From Trichodesmium sp002260545 (GTDB lineage: Bacteria; Cyanobacteriota; Cyanobacteriia; Cyanobacteriales; Microcoleaceae), in NCBI RefSeq assembly GCF_050016015.1, contig NZ_JBNHEQ010000181.1, positions 1 to 64,000 of the forward strand: a stretch of DNA of 64,000 bases. The letters are read 5' to 3'. The notes below the pieces were generated by a model. The model was given only the letters and a program-made list of their open reading frames with translations. It was not told the origin of the DNA and did no database searches. Made by a program: the position numbers and the translations under genes. Positions 1 to 9,771 of the stretch are shown here, piece by piece; within the stretch, counting starts at the first letter, position 1, and every line of letters starts with the position of its first letter.

Positions 1-259
1 CAAGTTTCCCACTCTTTGTGTACTACATTTTGTCGTGCGGAATGTGGGTTTTAAGCTATAGCCATTACTATCCAAAACATGAACGTTGTATTTACCTTTT
101 TGGTAAAGTTTCTGAAAAACAGCGCAGGTTGATAAAGCAAGAATGCAATACTATTAAAGTTACCGTTATGTTTGTATAGTTTATTTATTGGGTCTAACCT
201 GGAGGGGTGACAAGCATAAGTATCACCCCTAAATTTTCTCAATTAAAACAGACTAATAT

Positions 260-1468
260 TTAATTCCTAACAACCAACTTCATCTCCAAAATTTTATTAA
301 TAGTATCTTCAACAGCTTTATCTGGAGTTGAAGCGCCAGAAGTCACACCCACCACAACTACCTCACCTTCAGGCAACCAACCCTCCGATATTTTTACCTC
401 ATTTCCTAAAGGTTTATGTTCAATTCTATTCCCAGATAAAATCCTTTTAGCACTATCAATATGATAGGAAGGAATATTATTTTCTATTGCCATTTCCTGC
501 AAATGAGTTGTATTAGAAGAATTAAAACCTCCTATTACTACCATTAAATCTACCTTTTCATCGAATAAACCCGCCATTGCATCTTGCCGTTCTTGAGTAG
601 CATCACAGATAGTATTAAAGTTTTGATAATGCTCATTTAATTGATCCGGTCCATACTTTTTCATCATTGTCTTTTCAAACAACTTTCCTATTTCTTCAGT
701 CTCAGTTTTCAGCATAGTTGTTTGATTAGCAATACCAACTTGTTCTAAATCTAAATCAGGGTCAAAACCTTCAGAATAAGCAAGTTTAAACTTAGTTATA
801 AATTCATCACGGTTCCCACCATTCAAAATATAATTACAGACATATTCTGCCTGTGACATATTCAGGAGTATCAAATATTTATCAGCAAAAGAGCTAGTCG
901 CAATAGTTTCTGCATGACTATATTTGCCATGAATAATAGAAGTAAATTTTTTCTTTTTATGTTTTTCTACACTATTCCAAACTTTAGAAACCCAAGGGCA
1001 AGTAGTATCAACAATTTGGCAATTTTTATCTTTTAAAATCTGCATTTCCTGAACACTTGCACCAAAAGCAGGTAAGATTACTACATCATTATTGCCAGCT
1101 ACAGAAAAATCTTTTTTGCCATCAATTACAGGAATAAATTTAATTTGCATATCCCTCATATCTTGATTCACAGAAGGATTATGAATTAGTTCATAAGTAA
1201 TCCAAATTTGTTGGTTAGGAAAATGTTGACGAGTTTCATAAGCCATTGCTACAGACCTTTCTACACCCCAACAAAAACCAAAAGCTTTTGCAAGTTTTAT
1301 GGTTACTTCACCTTTTTTTAGGGTATAGTTATTATCTCTAATTTGCTGGATTAGGTTACTTTGATAAACAGAATCCATAACTGTAGCGACTTCTTCTGCA
1401 TGACCAAATCCTTTGCGGTTATAATTCTCAGATTTTTTTAGTGCCCTGGTAAAAGCTTTTGTATCCAT
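260..1468 (-). CDS. ispH: 4-hydroxy-3-methylbut-2-enyl diphosphate reductase
   Basis: The 402-residue protein matches the long cyanobacterial/plant form of IspH (LytB), the [4Fe-4S] enzyme that makes IPP and DMAPP in the last step of the MEP isoprenoid pathway. The three cluster cysteines are visible in order: FGFCWGVERSV near residue 65, VDTTCPWVSKVW near 155 and TICDATQERQDA near 285. GGFNSSNTTHL and GVTSGASTPDKAVED are the usual substrate-binding signatures. The ATG start gives the common MDTKAFTRAL N-terminus. The gene stands alone, is transcribed toward the window edge, and has a repeat array behind its start. Electrons would come from ferredoxin in the cytosol (family knowledge). Confidence 0.96.
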   Translation of the reverse strand: MDTKAFTRALKKSENYNRKGFGHAEEVATVMDSVYQSNLIQQIRDNNYTLKKGEVTIKLAKAFGFCWGVERSVAMAYETRQHFPNQQIWITYELIHNPSVNQDMRDMQIKFIPVIDGKKDFSVAGNNDVVILPAFGASVQEMQILKDKNCQIVDTTCPWVSKVWNSVEKHKKKKFTSIIHGKYSHAETIATSSFADKYLILLNMSQAEYVCNYILNGGNRDEFITKFKLAYSEGFDPDLDLEQVGIANQTTMLKTETEEIGKLFEKTMMKKYGPDQLNEHYQNFNTICDATQERQDAMAGLFDEKVDLMVVIGGFNSSNTTHLQEMAIENNIPSYHIDSAKRILSGNRIEHKPLGNEVKISEGWLPEGEVVVVGVTSGASTPDKAVEDTINKILEMKLVVRN

Positions 1469-1536
1469 TGTGTTTTATTATTAAACTTTGCTGAAATTTG
1501 TTTTATCTTACAATGTTTTTCAACGGAAAAATTGAA

Positions 1537-1912
1537 GAGATTTATTTCTGATGAGAATAGAGCGACAAAAGTTTAGCTAAATTAAGACAGNNNNNNNNNN
1601 NNNNNNNNNNNNNNNNNNNNNNNNNNNNNNNNNNNNNNNNNNNNNNNNNNNNNNNNNNNNNNNNNNNNNNNNNNNNNNNNNNNNNNNNNNATATAGTATT
1701 TTTCCTACATCTGCTCTACAGCTAAAATGGCAGAGATTTATTTCTGATGAGAATAGAGCGACAAAAGTTTAGCTAAATTAAGACAGATGGGAAAATCTAT
1801 AGCTAATTTCCGGACAAAACTCTATATATACCGTTGCGCTATAGTTGAAAACCTCCATATATAGTATTTTTCCTACATCTGCTCTACAGCTAAAATGGCA
1901 GAGATTTATTTC
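1537..1912. repeat. 168-bp tandem repeat holding a 100-N gap
   Basis: The segment GAGATTTATTTCTGATGAG... occurs at 1537 and 1733, and ATATAGTATTTTTCCTAC... at 1691 and 1859, giving a unit of 168 bp. The third copy diverges after about 1912. Positions 1591-1690 are exactly 100 N, an arbitrary scaffold gap, so the true copy number is unknown and the distance between flanks cannot be trusted. No coding potential seen. Confidence 0.85.
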
Positions 1913-2509
1913 TTCCTATAATTAGAGCAACAAAAGTCCTCAGCAAAAAATAAGTTTTCAAGCCTCCCCTTGGATAGCAGGGCAGTTTCATTCTTGCTTA
2001 AGGCTCCTGGGGAGCAGGGGAGTAGGGAGCAGGGGAGAATTTTCCACCCTTTACCCACAGAGCATCCCCAATATTCATCAATTATTCTTAAAGGTTAAAA
2101 ATACGAATAGTTTTTATTTGAGGCCATTGAACCAGATATTTAGACAGAGTTTAACTAGCTATTAGCTTTTCCTTAGGTCATGCGGAGCTTGCCAGCATTT
2201 AGCAGGAGCGCTAAAATCCGAGGGTTTAAGTCCCCCACAAGAGGAGAGAAAAATTGCTGGTGCGCTTTGCGTGGGGGTTATAAGACGCGGAGCGGCAACT
2301 CTAGAGTATCCCCCATTATACACAGTGAAAAGCTAATAGCTGACTGCTGAGTGCTGAGTGCTACTTCAATGACACTCCGAAGCTGAAAAATCGGCACTGA
2401 TATGGCTAATTTCTCTATTTTGTGATCCTAAACATCTCCCGTTCTACTTAAATTGTTAACTCACGATATGAATGAAACGGCCCTACCCCTTTTAAGGGAC
2501 TGATAACTG
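1913..2509. other. Gene-free spacer with heptamer repeats
   Basis: This spacer between the 168-bp array and the SGNH hydrolase holds a short GGGGAGCAGGGGAGTAGGG heptamer tract near 2010-2035 and a dispersed hairpin-forming element (2203-2364, listed separately). I see no RNA gene or convincing reading frame. Confidence 0.6.
2203..2364. repeat. Dispersed element, copy 1 (partner at 38617-38753)
   Basis: Shares GGAGCGCTAAAATCCGAGGG, TTAAG(T/C)CCCCCACAAGAG, and CCCATTATACACAGTGAAAA with the copy at 38.6 kb. CCCCCAC and GTGGGGG inside it can pair. This copy carries extra sequence (GACGCGGAGCGGCAACTC) between the arms. It could be a small non-autonomous mobile element or a transposon remnant; no transposase is nearby. 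Confidence 0.6.
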
Positions 2510-3397
2510 TTACTGAGGTTCTTCTAATCTCATTTTGCTATACATTTTAATTGCTGTACTCCAAACTTGATAACCTCGATCATTCAGGTGTAGGCCATCG
2601 GTACTCAGTTCAGAGCGGAGAAAACCTTGAGCATCTGTAAATAGTGGATGAAGATTTAAAAAGAACGCCCCTTCAACATCAGCTAAAGCTTTCAGACTAC
2701 GATTGATTTTTCTGATGCGACTATTGGACAATAGTAAGAGGCGATCACGACCTTCCCAAGTAGCGGACTCCCCACTATGGGGCAAAATAGATTGGACAAC
2801 TATTTGACTTCCTGGATGAACAGCTCGTAATTGACCAATAATTCTGCTTTGATTTGCCAGAATTGTAGTATCGTCCACCCCATGTACCAGATCGTTAATC
2901 CCAATCATCACAAAAATTGTTTCTGGCCTGGTACTATCAAATAAATATAATCTCTTCAATAGACCGGCCGTTGTTTCTCCAGAAATTCCTTGATTTAACC
3001 AATTTCTATCCCAGGGAAGAAGTTTTGAGGGAAACCAAAGACTCAAAGAATCTCCTACTAAAACAGTTAGACGGTCAGGACGATTATTAGCTGCAGCGAT
3101 CGCTTCTCGCTGTAACTGTTCCACCCATTGTTGATAAGTCCATTTATGATTTCTGCCAATAGCCAGAAGTTCTGTTCGAGGTTCCCCAAATAGAGGGCTT
3201 GGTTGATTAGATTCAATGGTTTTGGTCGTAGTAGAAGTAGAAGTTATTGTAGCAGTTGCTTGTGGGTCTTCTGGTAATTTGTAATTAGTGACAACTAGCA
3301 TGGCTACTGTCAATGACAGTAGCCCATTAGCAGCCAAAGAACACCAAGCCCAAATTGGAATATTTTTAGAGAAAGTAAACACCGTAGCAGAATTCAA
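2510..3397 (-). CDS. Membrane-anchored SGNH/GDSL-family hydrolase
   Basis: The 295-residue protein has one N-terminal hydrophobic segment (about 13-38), a Thr/Ser-rich linker and an SGNH esterase/lipase-type domain. The catalytic blocks are all visible: VLVGDSLS (nucleophile Ser, near 115), the Gly block in GISGETTAGLL, the Asn block in MIGINDLVHG, and STDGLHLNDRGY with the Asp-x-x-His pair. The start is TTG, supported by a GGAG Shine-Dalgarno about 6 nt upstream; the upstream ATG in another frame stops at once. The domain probably faces the periplasm. Substrate cannot be told from sequence. Confidence 0.85.
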   Translation of the reverse strand: MNSATVFTFSKNIPIWAWCSLAANGLLSLTVAMLVVTNYKLPEDPQATATITSTSTTTKTIESNQPSPLFGEPRTELLAIGRNHKWTYQQWVEQLQREAIAAANNRPDRLTVLVGDSLSLWFPSKLLPWDRNWLNQGISGETTAGLLKRLYLFDSTRPETIFVMIGINDLVHGVDDTTILANQSRIIGQLRAVHPGSQIVVQSILPHSGESATWEGRDRLLLLSNSRIRKINRSLKALADVEGAFFLNLHPLFTDAQGFLRSELSTDGLHLNDRGYQVWSTAIKMYSKMRLEEPQ

Positions 3398-3634
3398 TTA
3401 GTCTCCATAGTGAAACAACTGACTTATAGCTATGGCTATTTTACCAATGGATAATGATGGATAATTAATCAATCCTGTTTAAAGCCTTCTATTTCAATAG
3501 AAAAAGAGGTCGAGAGAACCTCGCCATCCCTAGACCAAGAGAAAATAAATTGTAATTTCCTCATACTTCAATTTAGTTAAGGTTTTAACCAGAAGTAATT
3601 ATCCATTACCAATTAATGAAGTAGAATTAAACAG

Positions 3635-5113
3635 TTAATGTTTTTCAAGTTCGATATCCATCCCTGTAGAAATACCAGTGCCAAGGGCATCAGGTTCTTT
3701 TACAAAGCCATTATAGGCTTCCATACCATGTTCAGAAATATCCAAGCCCTCATATTCTTGCTCTGGATGGACACGGATACCTATAGTAGCCTTTAAAGCT
3801 AGCCAGAAAATAGTGGAGAGTATAACTGTAAACAATCCAACGGAAATAATACCTATAGCTTGAGTAAAGATATTAGCACCTTCGACAAAAATACCAACGG
3901 CTAAAGTACCCCAAGCCCCACATACTAAGTGAACTGATGTTGCACCTACAGGGTCATCAATGTGCAACTTGTCAAAGAAGGGAACAGAAAAAACTACAAT
4001 TATACCAGCTACAGCACCAATAATTACTGCCCCTAAATAAGATACGCCATCACAACCTGCTGTAATCCCAACTAAGCCAGCTAAAACCCCGTTAATAATC
4101 ATTGAAAGGTCTGGTTTATTATCTTTCAACCAAGAAGTAATAGTTGCGGTAGCCCCCCCTGCTGCTGCGGCTAAGTTTGTAGTCACAGCAATATAAACCA
4201 CATTTTCATCTGCTGCAAGTTGAGAACCAGGGTTAAAGCCAAACCAACCGATCCAAAGAATTAAACAGCCCAAAGTAGCAAAACCCATATTATGGCCAGG
4301 AATTGCTCTGGGTTGATTATTTTCATCATATTTGCCCATCCGAGGTCCAAGTATATATGCTCCTACCAGTGCTGCCCAGCCACCGACTGAGTGAACTGCT
4401 GTTGAACCTGCAAAGTCTTTGAAACCCATTGCACCTAGCCAACCAGCACTACCCCAAATCCAATGTCCAGTAATGGGATATGAAATACCTGTGATTAATA
4501 AGCTAAACAGTAAAAAGGCGGAAAATTCAATTCTTTCTGCTACTGCTCCAGAGACAATAGTTGCAGCAGTGGCAGCAAAAGCTGCTTGGAATAGGAAAAA
4601 TATGGGTACTGGCAAACCAGCAGGAAATGGATCTAGTCCGTATGTACTAGATTCGCCAGTTAGAAAAAAACCACCCCCACCAATAAAGGGATGGTCTCCA
4701 GCAAACATTGTGGAAAATCCTATAGACCAATAGACTAATGTAGCTATAGCAAATACGATTAAATTTTTTGCTAAAATATTAACTGCATTTTTCTGGCGGC
4801 AGAATCCTGTTTCTAACATTCCGAAACCAGCATTCATAAAAATTACAAAGACTGAAGCTACCAAAATCCAAATTGCATCTAAAACCCCTTTTACATATTC
4901 TGGGGTTAATTCTTGGTCTTGGGCTGTTGCTGCTCCTGCCCATAGGGCAATAATTATAAATACTAGAGGTATACAGGTTAATGTTGGGAGGGAAAACCAT
5001 TTTGTCCGACGTAGCCGATCTATTAATGCTGTCGGTTCTAATAAACGGCTATATTTTGTTGATAACCGTCTATTTTCTGTTCTGTTACTCCTAAACTTTA
5101 GTTTAGATGTCAT
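3635..5113 (-). CDS. amt: Ammonium transporter (Amt family)
   Basis: The 492-residue membrane protein moves ammonium across the cytoplasmic membrane. An N-terminal extension with a hydrophobic segment precedes about eleven helices. Family signatures are clear: FMNAGFGMLETGFCRQKNA, the pore His in DFAGSTAVHSVGG and the second pore His in DDPVGATSVHLVCGAWG. I chose the ATG at 5113; an in-frame TTG four codons earlier has no better ribosome site. The C-terminal tail (about 60 residues, cytosolic) is where P-II proteins usually bind (family knowledge). A perfect NtcA site lies about 72 bp upstream, so nitrogen control is likely. purE lies upstream on the same strand but 200 bp away. Confidence 0.95.
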   Translation of the reverse strand: MTSKLKFRSNRTENRRLSTKYSRLLEPTALIDRLRRTKWFSLPTLTCIPLVFIIIALWAGAATAQDQELTPEYVKGVLDAIWILVASVFVIFMNAGFGMLETGFCRQKNAVNILAKNLIVFAIATLVYWSIGFSTMFAGDHPFIGGGGFFLTGESSTYGLDPFPAGLPVPIFFLFQAAFAATAATIVSGAVAERIEFSAFLLFSLLITGISYPITGHWIWGSAGWLGAMGFKDFAGSTAVHSVGGWAALVGAYILGPRMGKYDENNQPRAIPGHNMGFATLGCLILWIGWFGFNPGSQLAADENVVYIAVTTNLAAAAGGATATITSWLKDNKPDLSMIINGVLAGLVGITAGCDGVSYLGAVIIGAVAGIIVVFSVPFFDKLHIDDPVGATSVHLVCGAWGTLAVGIFVEGANIFTQAIGIISVGLFTVILSTIFWLALKATIGIRVHPEQEYEGLDISEHGMEAYNGFVKEPDALGTGISTGMDIELEKH

Positions 5114-5184
5114 TTTTAAGACCAAGTTAATTAGTTAGATTACAAATGCCAAAAATATCGCACTAATTGTTGTATGATTTTTCT

Positions 5185-5198
5185 GTATCCATTACTAC
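5185..5198 (-). promoter_or_regulatory. NtcA-binding site upstream of amt
   Basis: The sequence GTATCCATTACTAC fits the NtcA palindrome GTA-N8-TAC exactly. It lies 72 bp before the amt start in the purE-amt spacer. Reading toward amt, a TATTTT hexamer (fits TAN3T) comes about 27 nt after the site, slightly farther than the usual 22-23 nt, so the -10 assignment is weaker than the site itself. Confidence 0.65.
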
Positions 5199-5313
5199 TA
5201 TTTTTAATTTATCAGTAGTTTGGATAGAGAGTATTTCTACAACTGTTTCTGTCAGTTACAATAGCAAGTATTTGTTGGTTTTTTAGTATCAAATAGTTGC
5301 ATAATGGTTAAGT

Positions 5314-5823
5314 TTATGTTAAATATTTTTCATATCCGAGCTGCTCTAGCTTAGTTTGTTTATTCATTACTGATTCTGCTAAGGTCTGGCGGTACTTTTG
5401 CACCTTTTCTAATAATTCTGGTTGGTGGGATGCTAATATTTGAACTGCTAATAAGCCAGCATTTTTGGCATTGCCGATCGCTACTGTGGCTACTGGTATT
5501 CCTCCTGGCATTTGGACTATAGAATATAAGGAGTCTATTCCTTGCAATGTTCGGGTTTGTACTGGTACACCGATGACTGGGAGTGACGTTAAAGATGCGA
5601 CCATTCCTGGGAGATGTGCAGCCCCTCCTGCTCCGGCAATGATGACTTTTAATCCTCTTTGATGGGCAGTTTGGGCATATTCAAACATTCTTTGGGGGGT
5701 ACGGTGGGCTGAGACAATGGCGACTTCCGAGGGTACGTTAAATTCTTCGCAGATGGCGATCGCTTCTTTCATGGTGGGCAAGTCTGAGTCACTGCCCATT
5801 ATAATTCCGATTATGGGATTCAT
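5314..5823 (-). CDS. purE: N5-carboxyaminoimidazole ribonucleotide mutase
   Basis: The 169-residue cytosolic enzyme rearranges N5-CAIR to CAIR in purine synthesis. Class I PurE motifs are present: GIIMGSDSDLPTM at the N-terminus, VSAHRTPQRMFEYA near 40, and AGAGGAAHLPGMVASLT near 65. Length is normal. The ATG start directly follows a 104-bp tandem array (5827-6160), so its promoter must lie in or beyond repeats. No purK is adjacent. Confidence 0.95.
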   Translation of the reverse strand: MNPIIGIIMGSDSDLPTMKEAIAICEEFNVPSEVAIVSAHRTPQRMFEYAQTAHQRGLKVIIAGAGGAAHLPGMVASLTSLPVIGVPVQTRTLQGIDSLYSIVQMPGGIPVATVAIGNAKNAGLLAVQILASHQPELLEKVQKYRQTLAESVMNKQTKLEQLGYEKYLT

Positions 5824-5826
5824 ATT

Positions 5827-6160
5827 TTTTAGGTCTGAGGAAATAGGGAGTAGTAATTTGAGAAATAGTCTCTCAAAAATTAGAAAGATAATTTTACCTC
5901 ACTACCTTGATAAATGCGAGAAATTATCTTTTTTAGGTCTGAGGAAGTGGGGAGTAGTAATTTGAGAAATAGTCTCTCAAAAATTAGAAAGATAATTTTA
6001 CCTCNNNNNNNNNNNNNNNNNNNNNNNNNNNNNNNNNNNNNNNNNNNNNNNNNNNNNNNNNNNNNNNNNNNNNNNNNNNNNNNNNNNNNNNNNNNNNNNN
6101 NNNNCCTTGATAAATGCGAGAAATTATCTTTTTTAGGTCTGAGGAAGTGGGGAGTAGTAG
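5827..6160. repeat. 104-bp tandem repeat holding a 100-N gap
   Basis: AGGTCTGAGGAA(A/G)T(A/G)GGGAG begins at 5831, 5935 and 6135; the first two give a period of 104 bp. The third is offset only by the 100 N at 6005-6104. Each unit has an inverted repeat TTTGAGA / TCTCAAA with a 7-nt loop. The array sits immediately upstream of purE; 6161-6327 is AT-rich and shows nothing recognisable. Confidence 0.85.
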
Positions 6161-6327
6161 AAACTTAATCTATACAGAAATGGAACGGATATATTTTTTG
6201 ATGACTTACTCAAAGGAATTAGTATTAAATTAAAATTCATACCAATTCAACGAAATAATTTCACTCTGATTAATTGTGAACTAAAATACAATAATTATTA
6301 ACATTAAACTACAAAAAAACAGAATTA

Positions 6328-7047
6328 CTAATCATGTTTGCGCCCTATTCCTATACCTAACCCACTAAATAAAAATAATCCCAATAATATTGAAGGTTCG
6401 GGAACTGTTCCTACTCTTTCAAAAGCTATAGTTGTACCAAACAAAAGATCGCCATTTCCGTCAAAAATTCTATCCAAAGACTCAATAAAATTAGGTTGAA
6501 TTAAAACATCAGAAATAACTTTACCTCCAGGAAAAGTTGTCTGACAACCAGTTGGTGAATTATTTCCTACATAACTATTTTGGAACAAAGAAAGATTAAC
6601 TTCACAGCTAAAAGTATCTAGATTGTTAGTATTAATAACTTGTTGAGATTGAGGGCGATCGCATAAACCTAGTAAGGAAGTTTCATCAAGGAAACGATTT
6701 ATACTAATAGTAACTTGAGAGTCATTATTACTGAAAAAAGAATACAACCGCACCCGAAAAGGGAATCCACCTGTTCTTTGTTCTAAATAAACAGTTTCTG
6801 TGTTTTCCATCAACTCATCCCCAACAAGTTTAACCCCACAGTTAGACATTGTAATTGGAGGAACAATTGGGTTACTGGCAACTTGTTTTGTATTATCAAA
6901 TAAGCCTGTAAACCATTCTGATACCTGGTTAAATTGAAATGAAATTGGGGGTGTAGATGTTATAGTTGCACCTTGACTTTTTTGTGTAAAAATAACATTT
7001 ATAAACAGAAAGCTTAGAGTGGAAATTTTAAGTAGATTTTTCTGCAT
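6328..7047 (-). CDS. PEP-CTERM sorted exported protein
   Basis: The 239-residue protein has an N-terminal signal peptide (hydrophobic stretch about 8-20) and a C-terminal PEP-CTERM signal: VPEPS, a hydrophobic helix, then a basic GRKHD tail. Such proteins are exported, anchored and processed by an exosortase (family knowledge). The middle part, with a few cysteines (SNCGVKLVG, LGLCDRPQ, GCQTTFPGG), matches no domain I know. No exosortase gene is in the window. Confidence 0.8.
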   Translation of the reverse strand: MQKNLLKISTLSFLFINVIFTQKSQGATITSTPPISFQFNQVSEWFTGLFDNTKQVASNPIVPPITMSNCGVKLVGDELMENTETVYLEQRTGGFPFRVRLYSFFSNNDSQVTISINRFLDETSLLGLCDRPQSQQVINTNNLDTFSCEVNLSLFQNSYVGNNSPTGCQTTFPGGKVISDVLIQPNFIESLDRIFDGNGDLLFGTTIAFERVGTVPEPSILLGLFLFSGLGIGIGRKHD

Positions 7048-7414
7048 TTTCTTACTTATACTTGTTTTGACTAAAAATTTATTCTTAAGTTACCTTTAAA
7101 TTTCACACGAATTATCATAGAGTATTTTTCAAGGTAATGAAGTATATTTTTAGAGAATTTGTAACAATTAAGCTTTTCCCTAATAGAAAATATTTGCTAC
7201 GGATATTTCAGATCATGTACTTCAATCTATACTTTGAAATTGTACTTCAGTATTTCCATACTTTAGTAATCCTATTTCATTTGAACTTACTAACTGCCGA
7301 ATCCTGAATGTAATCTCTATTTACTCTTTTATATTATATAGTTCCCCAGATTTTTTTACCTCATCAAGTTATAAAATACTGTATATTCCTAGCTGTAATT
7401 TAAAATTTAAACTC
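7048..7414. other. AT-rich spacer, nothing recognised
   Basis: The region between the divergent PEP-CTERM gene and nagA should hold both promoters. I see no named operator, repeat or RNA in it. Confidence 0.5.
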
Positions 7415-8605
7415 GTGAACTTAACCACTAAAATTATTAACGCTAAAATTCCTGGTTATCAAAACCTACAGCAAATTTTAATCAATTCTCATGGCAAAAT
7501 TGAGCAAATTATTTCTCAGACTGAAAAACTTTTGCCTACTACATCTAATACTATTGATGTTAAAGAAGACTGGGTTTCTCTAGGTGGAGTTGACTTACAA
7601 ATTAATGGTGCTTTAGGTTTACCTTTTCCTGAAGTAGATGAAACTTCCATAACTAAAATAGATGAAATTTCTCAATATTTATGGCAACAAGGAATAGACG
7701 CTTTTTTACCTACTATTGTCACTACTTCTATAGATAATATTCAGCGATCGCTCCGAATCTTCCACAATTTGGCCTCTCAACCTCCACAGCAAGAAAGGGC
7801 AAAAATTCTAGGGGTACATTTAGAGGGACCTTTTTTGAATCCAGAAAAGCGGGGCGCTCATCCTAACGAATACTTATTACCATTAACTCTAGAAAATGTC
7901 AAACAAGTAATTGGCGATTATGCTCAGACAGTTAAAATTATCACTTTGGCGCCGGAATTAGACAGTACAGAAACAGTAATTCCATACTTAAAAAATTTAG
8001 GAATTACAGTTAGTTTAGGGCATTCTCAGGCTACAGCAAATCAAGCAGAAGTAGCTTTTAAATTAGGAGCTTCAATGGTGACTCATGCTTTTAACGCCAT
8101 GCCGAGTTTACATCATCGAAAACCGGGTTTATTAGGAGCAGCAATTACAAATTCTGAGGTTATGTGCGGTTTAATTGCTGATGGTAATCATGTCTGTTCA
8201 ACAATGATAGAAATTTTGTTGAAAGCAAGTCAATATCAGCAGGGAATATTTTTGGTTAGTGATGCTTTAGCACCTTTAGGATTAGCTGATGGAATTTACC
8301 CTTGGGATACTAGAGAAATAGAAGTTAAAAATGGTACGGTTAGATTACAAGATGGAACTTTAGCAGGAACGACTTTACCTTTATTGGTTGGAGTTAAGAA
8401 TTTGCTGAAGTGGGGAGTTTGTGATGTTGAGACGGGAATTTATTTGGCGACTATTGTGCCTCGGAAAGCTTTAGGAATGGATAGTGAAATTGTTGGTAAG
8501 TCTGGGAAAAATTTATTAAGATGGCGAGTAAATAATGTAGGGTTTTGGTCTCCAAACCCACCAGAAATAGAGTTGACTTGGCAGAGAATAATTAATAATG
8601 GATAA
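7415..8605 (+). CDS. nagA: N-acetylglucosamine-6-phosphate deacetylase
   Basis: The 396-residue amidohydrolase removes acetate from GlcNAc-6-P in the cytosol during amino-sugar and cell-wall recycling. Motifs: HLEGPFLNPEKRGAHP (metal/substrate site), SLGHSQATANQAE, THAFNAMPSLHHRKPGLLG, LIADGNHV, and LVSDALAPLG carrying the catalytic Asp. The start is GTG with no good Shine-Dalgarno; the N-terminus is shorter in recognisable family features, so the start is moderately sure. The gene ends RIINNG and its stop TAA lies in the ATTAATAATGGATAATG motif that recurs in spacers here. No nagB is adjacent. Confidence 0.9.
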   Translation: MNLTTKIINAKIPGYQNLQQILINSHGKIEQIISQTEKLLPTTSNTIDVKEDWVSLGGVDLQINGALGLPFPEVDETSITKIDEISQYLWQQGIDAFLPTIVTTSIDNIQRSLRIFHNLASQPPQQERAKILGVHLEGPFLNPEKRGAHPNEYLLPLTLENVKQVIGDYAQTVKIITLAPELDSTETVIPYLKNLGITVSLGHSQATANQAEVAFKLGASMVTHAFNAMPSLHHRKPGLLGAAITNSEVMCGLIADGNHVCSTMIEILLKASQYQQGIFLVSDALAPLGLADGIYPWDTREIEVKNGTVRLQDGTLAGTTLPLLVGVKNLLKWGVCDVETGIYLATIVPRKALGMDSEIVGKSGKNLLRWRVNNVGFWSPNPPEIELTWQRIINNG

Positions 8606-8762
8606 TGAAAACTATCTCTAAGTAGGTAGGTAAAAAAATTTACAACATGGAAAATCCAACTCTAGAAGAATATGACCAAAAAATAATGTCTCAAGTCTCC
8701 CCTTTCAAAGGGATGAAAAAAAATAAATTCAGTATTTTAAGTCTCCCTATTCCATAGAGGTA

Positions 8763-8795
8763 CTGATAACTGATAACTGATAACTGATAACTGAA
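8763..8795. repeat. CTGATAA heptamer tandem
   Basis: About four and a half copies of CTGATAA run directly into the hsdM relic and supply the TGA that closes its frame upstream. The same heptamer (or its complement CAGTTAT) recurs near 15099, 18540, 51545 and 56315. Confidence 0.8.
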
Positions 8796-9376
8796 ATGAT
8801 AGTCCTTGGAAAGAAGCATTAGATATTTACTTTTCCGAATTGATGGCTTTCTTTTTTCCTGTTACGGCGGCAAGGGTTCAGGAATTTGGAGAAAAGATGG
8901 GTGATGAATTGTTAGGAGTGGTGGAGATTTTGCGGGAGTTGTTTGGTGAGGAGGTGCAGTGGGATTTTAATGTGGTGAAGAGAGATTTTGAGAAAGCGTT
9001 GAAAGGGGAGGGGTGGAAATTGAAAAAGCGAGATTTGGATTTGATTTATCAGATTTTTACTGAGAAGGATGAGGGGGGGGAAGGTGTTATTTTGAAGCGG
9101 ACGAAAAAGGGAGTTGTTTATCAACCGGATGTGGAATTGAGAGATACTGAAAATGTACCCTTGAAAGAAGATATTGAGGAATATTTTCAGAGGGAAGTTT
9201 TGCCTCATGTTCCTGATGCTTGGATAGATTTTGATAAGGTGGTGAGGGGTTATGAGATTTCCTTTACTAAGTATTTTTATAAATTTCAGAAGTTGCGGAG
9301 TTTGGAGGATATTGTGGAGGAACTTTTAGAGTTGGAAAAGGAAACAGAAGGAATGTTGAAAGAGATTATTTATTAG
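8795..9376 (+). pseudogene. hsdM: Chimeric remnant: Rpn-like N-terminus fused to HsdM C-terminus
   Basis: The open frame begins after a TGA in the CTGATAA repeat and has no ATG before residue 17. Its first 22 residues (DSPWKEALDIYF, MAFFFP) match the start of a common cyanobacterial PD-(D/E)XK/Rpn-like family. From VTAARVQEFGE onward it matches the C-terminal quarter of type I methylase HsdM, ending with NVPLKEDIEEYFQREVLPHV and GYEISFTKYFYKFQKLRSLE. The catalytic NPPF and AdoMet parts are absent, so it cannot methylate. hsdS follows 395 bp downstream. A TTG at 8840 could start translation, but I treat it as a relic. Confidence 0.75.
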
Positions 9377-9771
9377 TAACTGACACAGCTAAAATAGTGC
9401 AATAGTAGGGGCGGGTTTTAGCTAGAATTTTCATGCTTATTCTAATATTTATATAAACCCGCCCCTAGGAAGGTGGGTATATCATTCGGGGCGGGTTTAT
9501 TTGACTCAATGTGAAAACTCCTTGTACGGACGCCCTTATGCAACGTCCCTATGGTGAAACCCGCCCCTACAGAGTCTGATTTGCTAATGCACTGATGAAA
9601 CTGTCCAGTAGGGTGCGTTAGGCGACTACTATCTGGATAAATAATTAATTAATCCCAAGACGTCGCCGTAACGCACCTAATTAGTCAAAAATTAATTCTA
9701 CTAATGGTGCAAAACGCACCCTACCTCTTGGGAAAATTTTAGTTTTTTTAATTAGGAGGTTTTGGGAAAAT
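9377..9771. repeat. Spacer with GGGCGGGTTT and GTAGGGTGCGTTAGGCG inverted elements
   Basis: GTAGGGGCGGGTTTTAG (9408) faces AACCCGCCCCTA (9456), and CGGGGCGGGTTTA (9488) faces AAACCCGCCCCTAC (9558), so two short foldback elements lie in a row. A third begins AGTAGGGTGCGTTAGGCG (9608) and ends AACGCACCCTAC (9712). A strong TAGGAGG ribosome site for hsdS follows near 9752. Confidence 0.65.

Noticed and set aside
51..242. 63-codon minus-strand frame at the window start
   Set aside because: No recognisable family, weak context, composition like spacers. I cannot support it.
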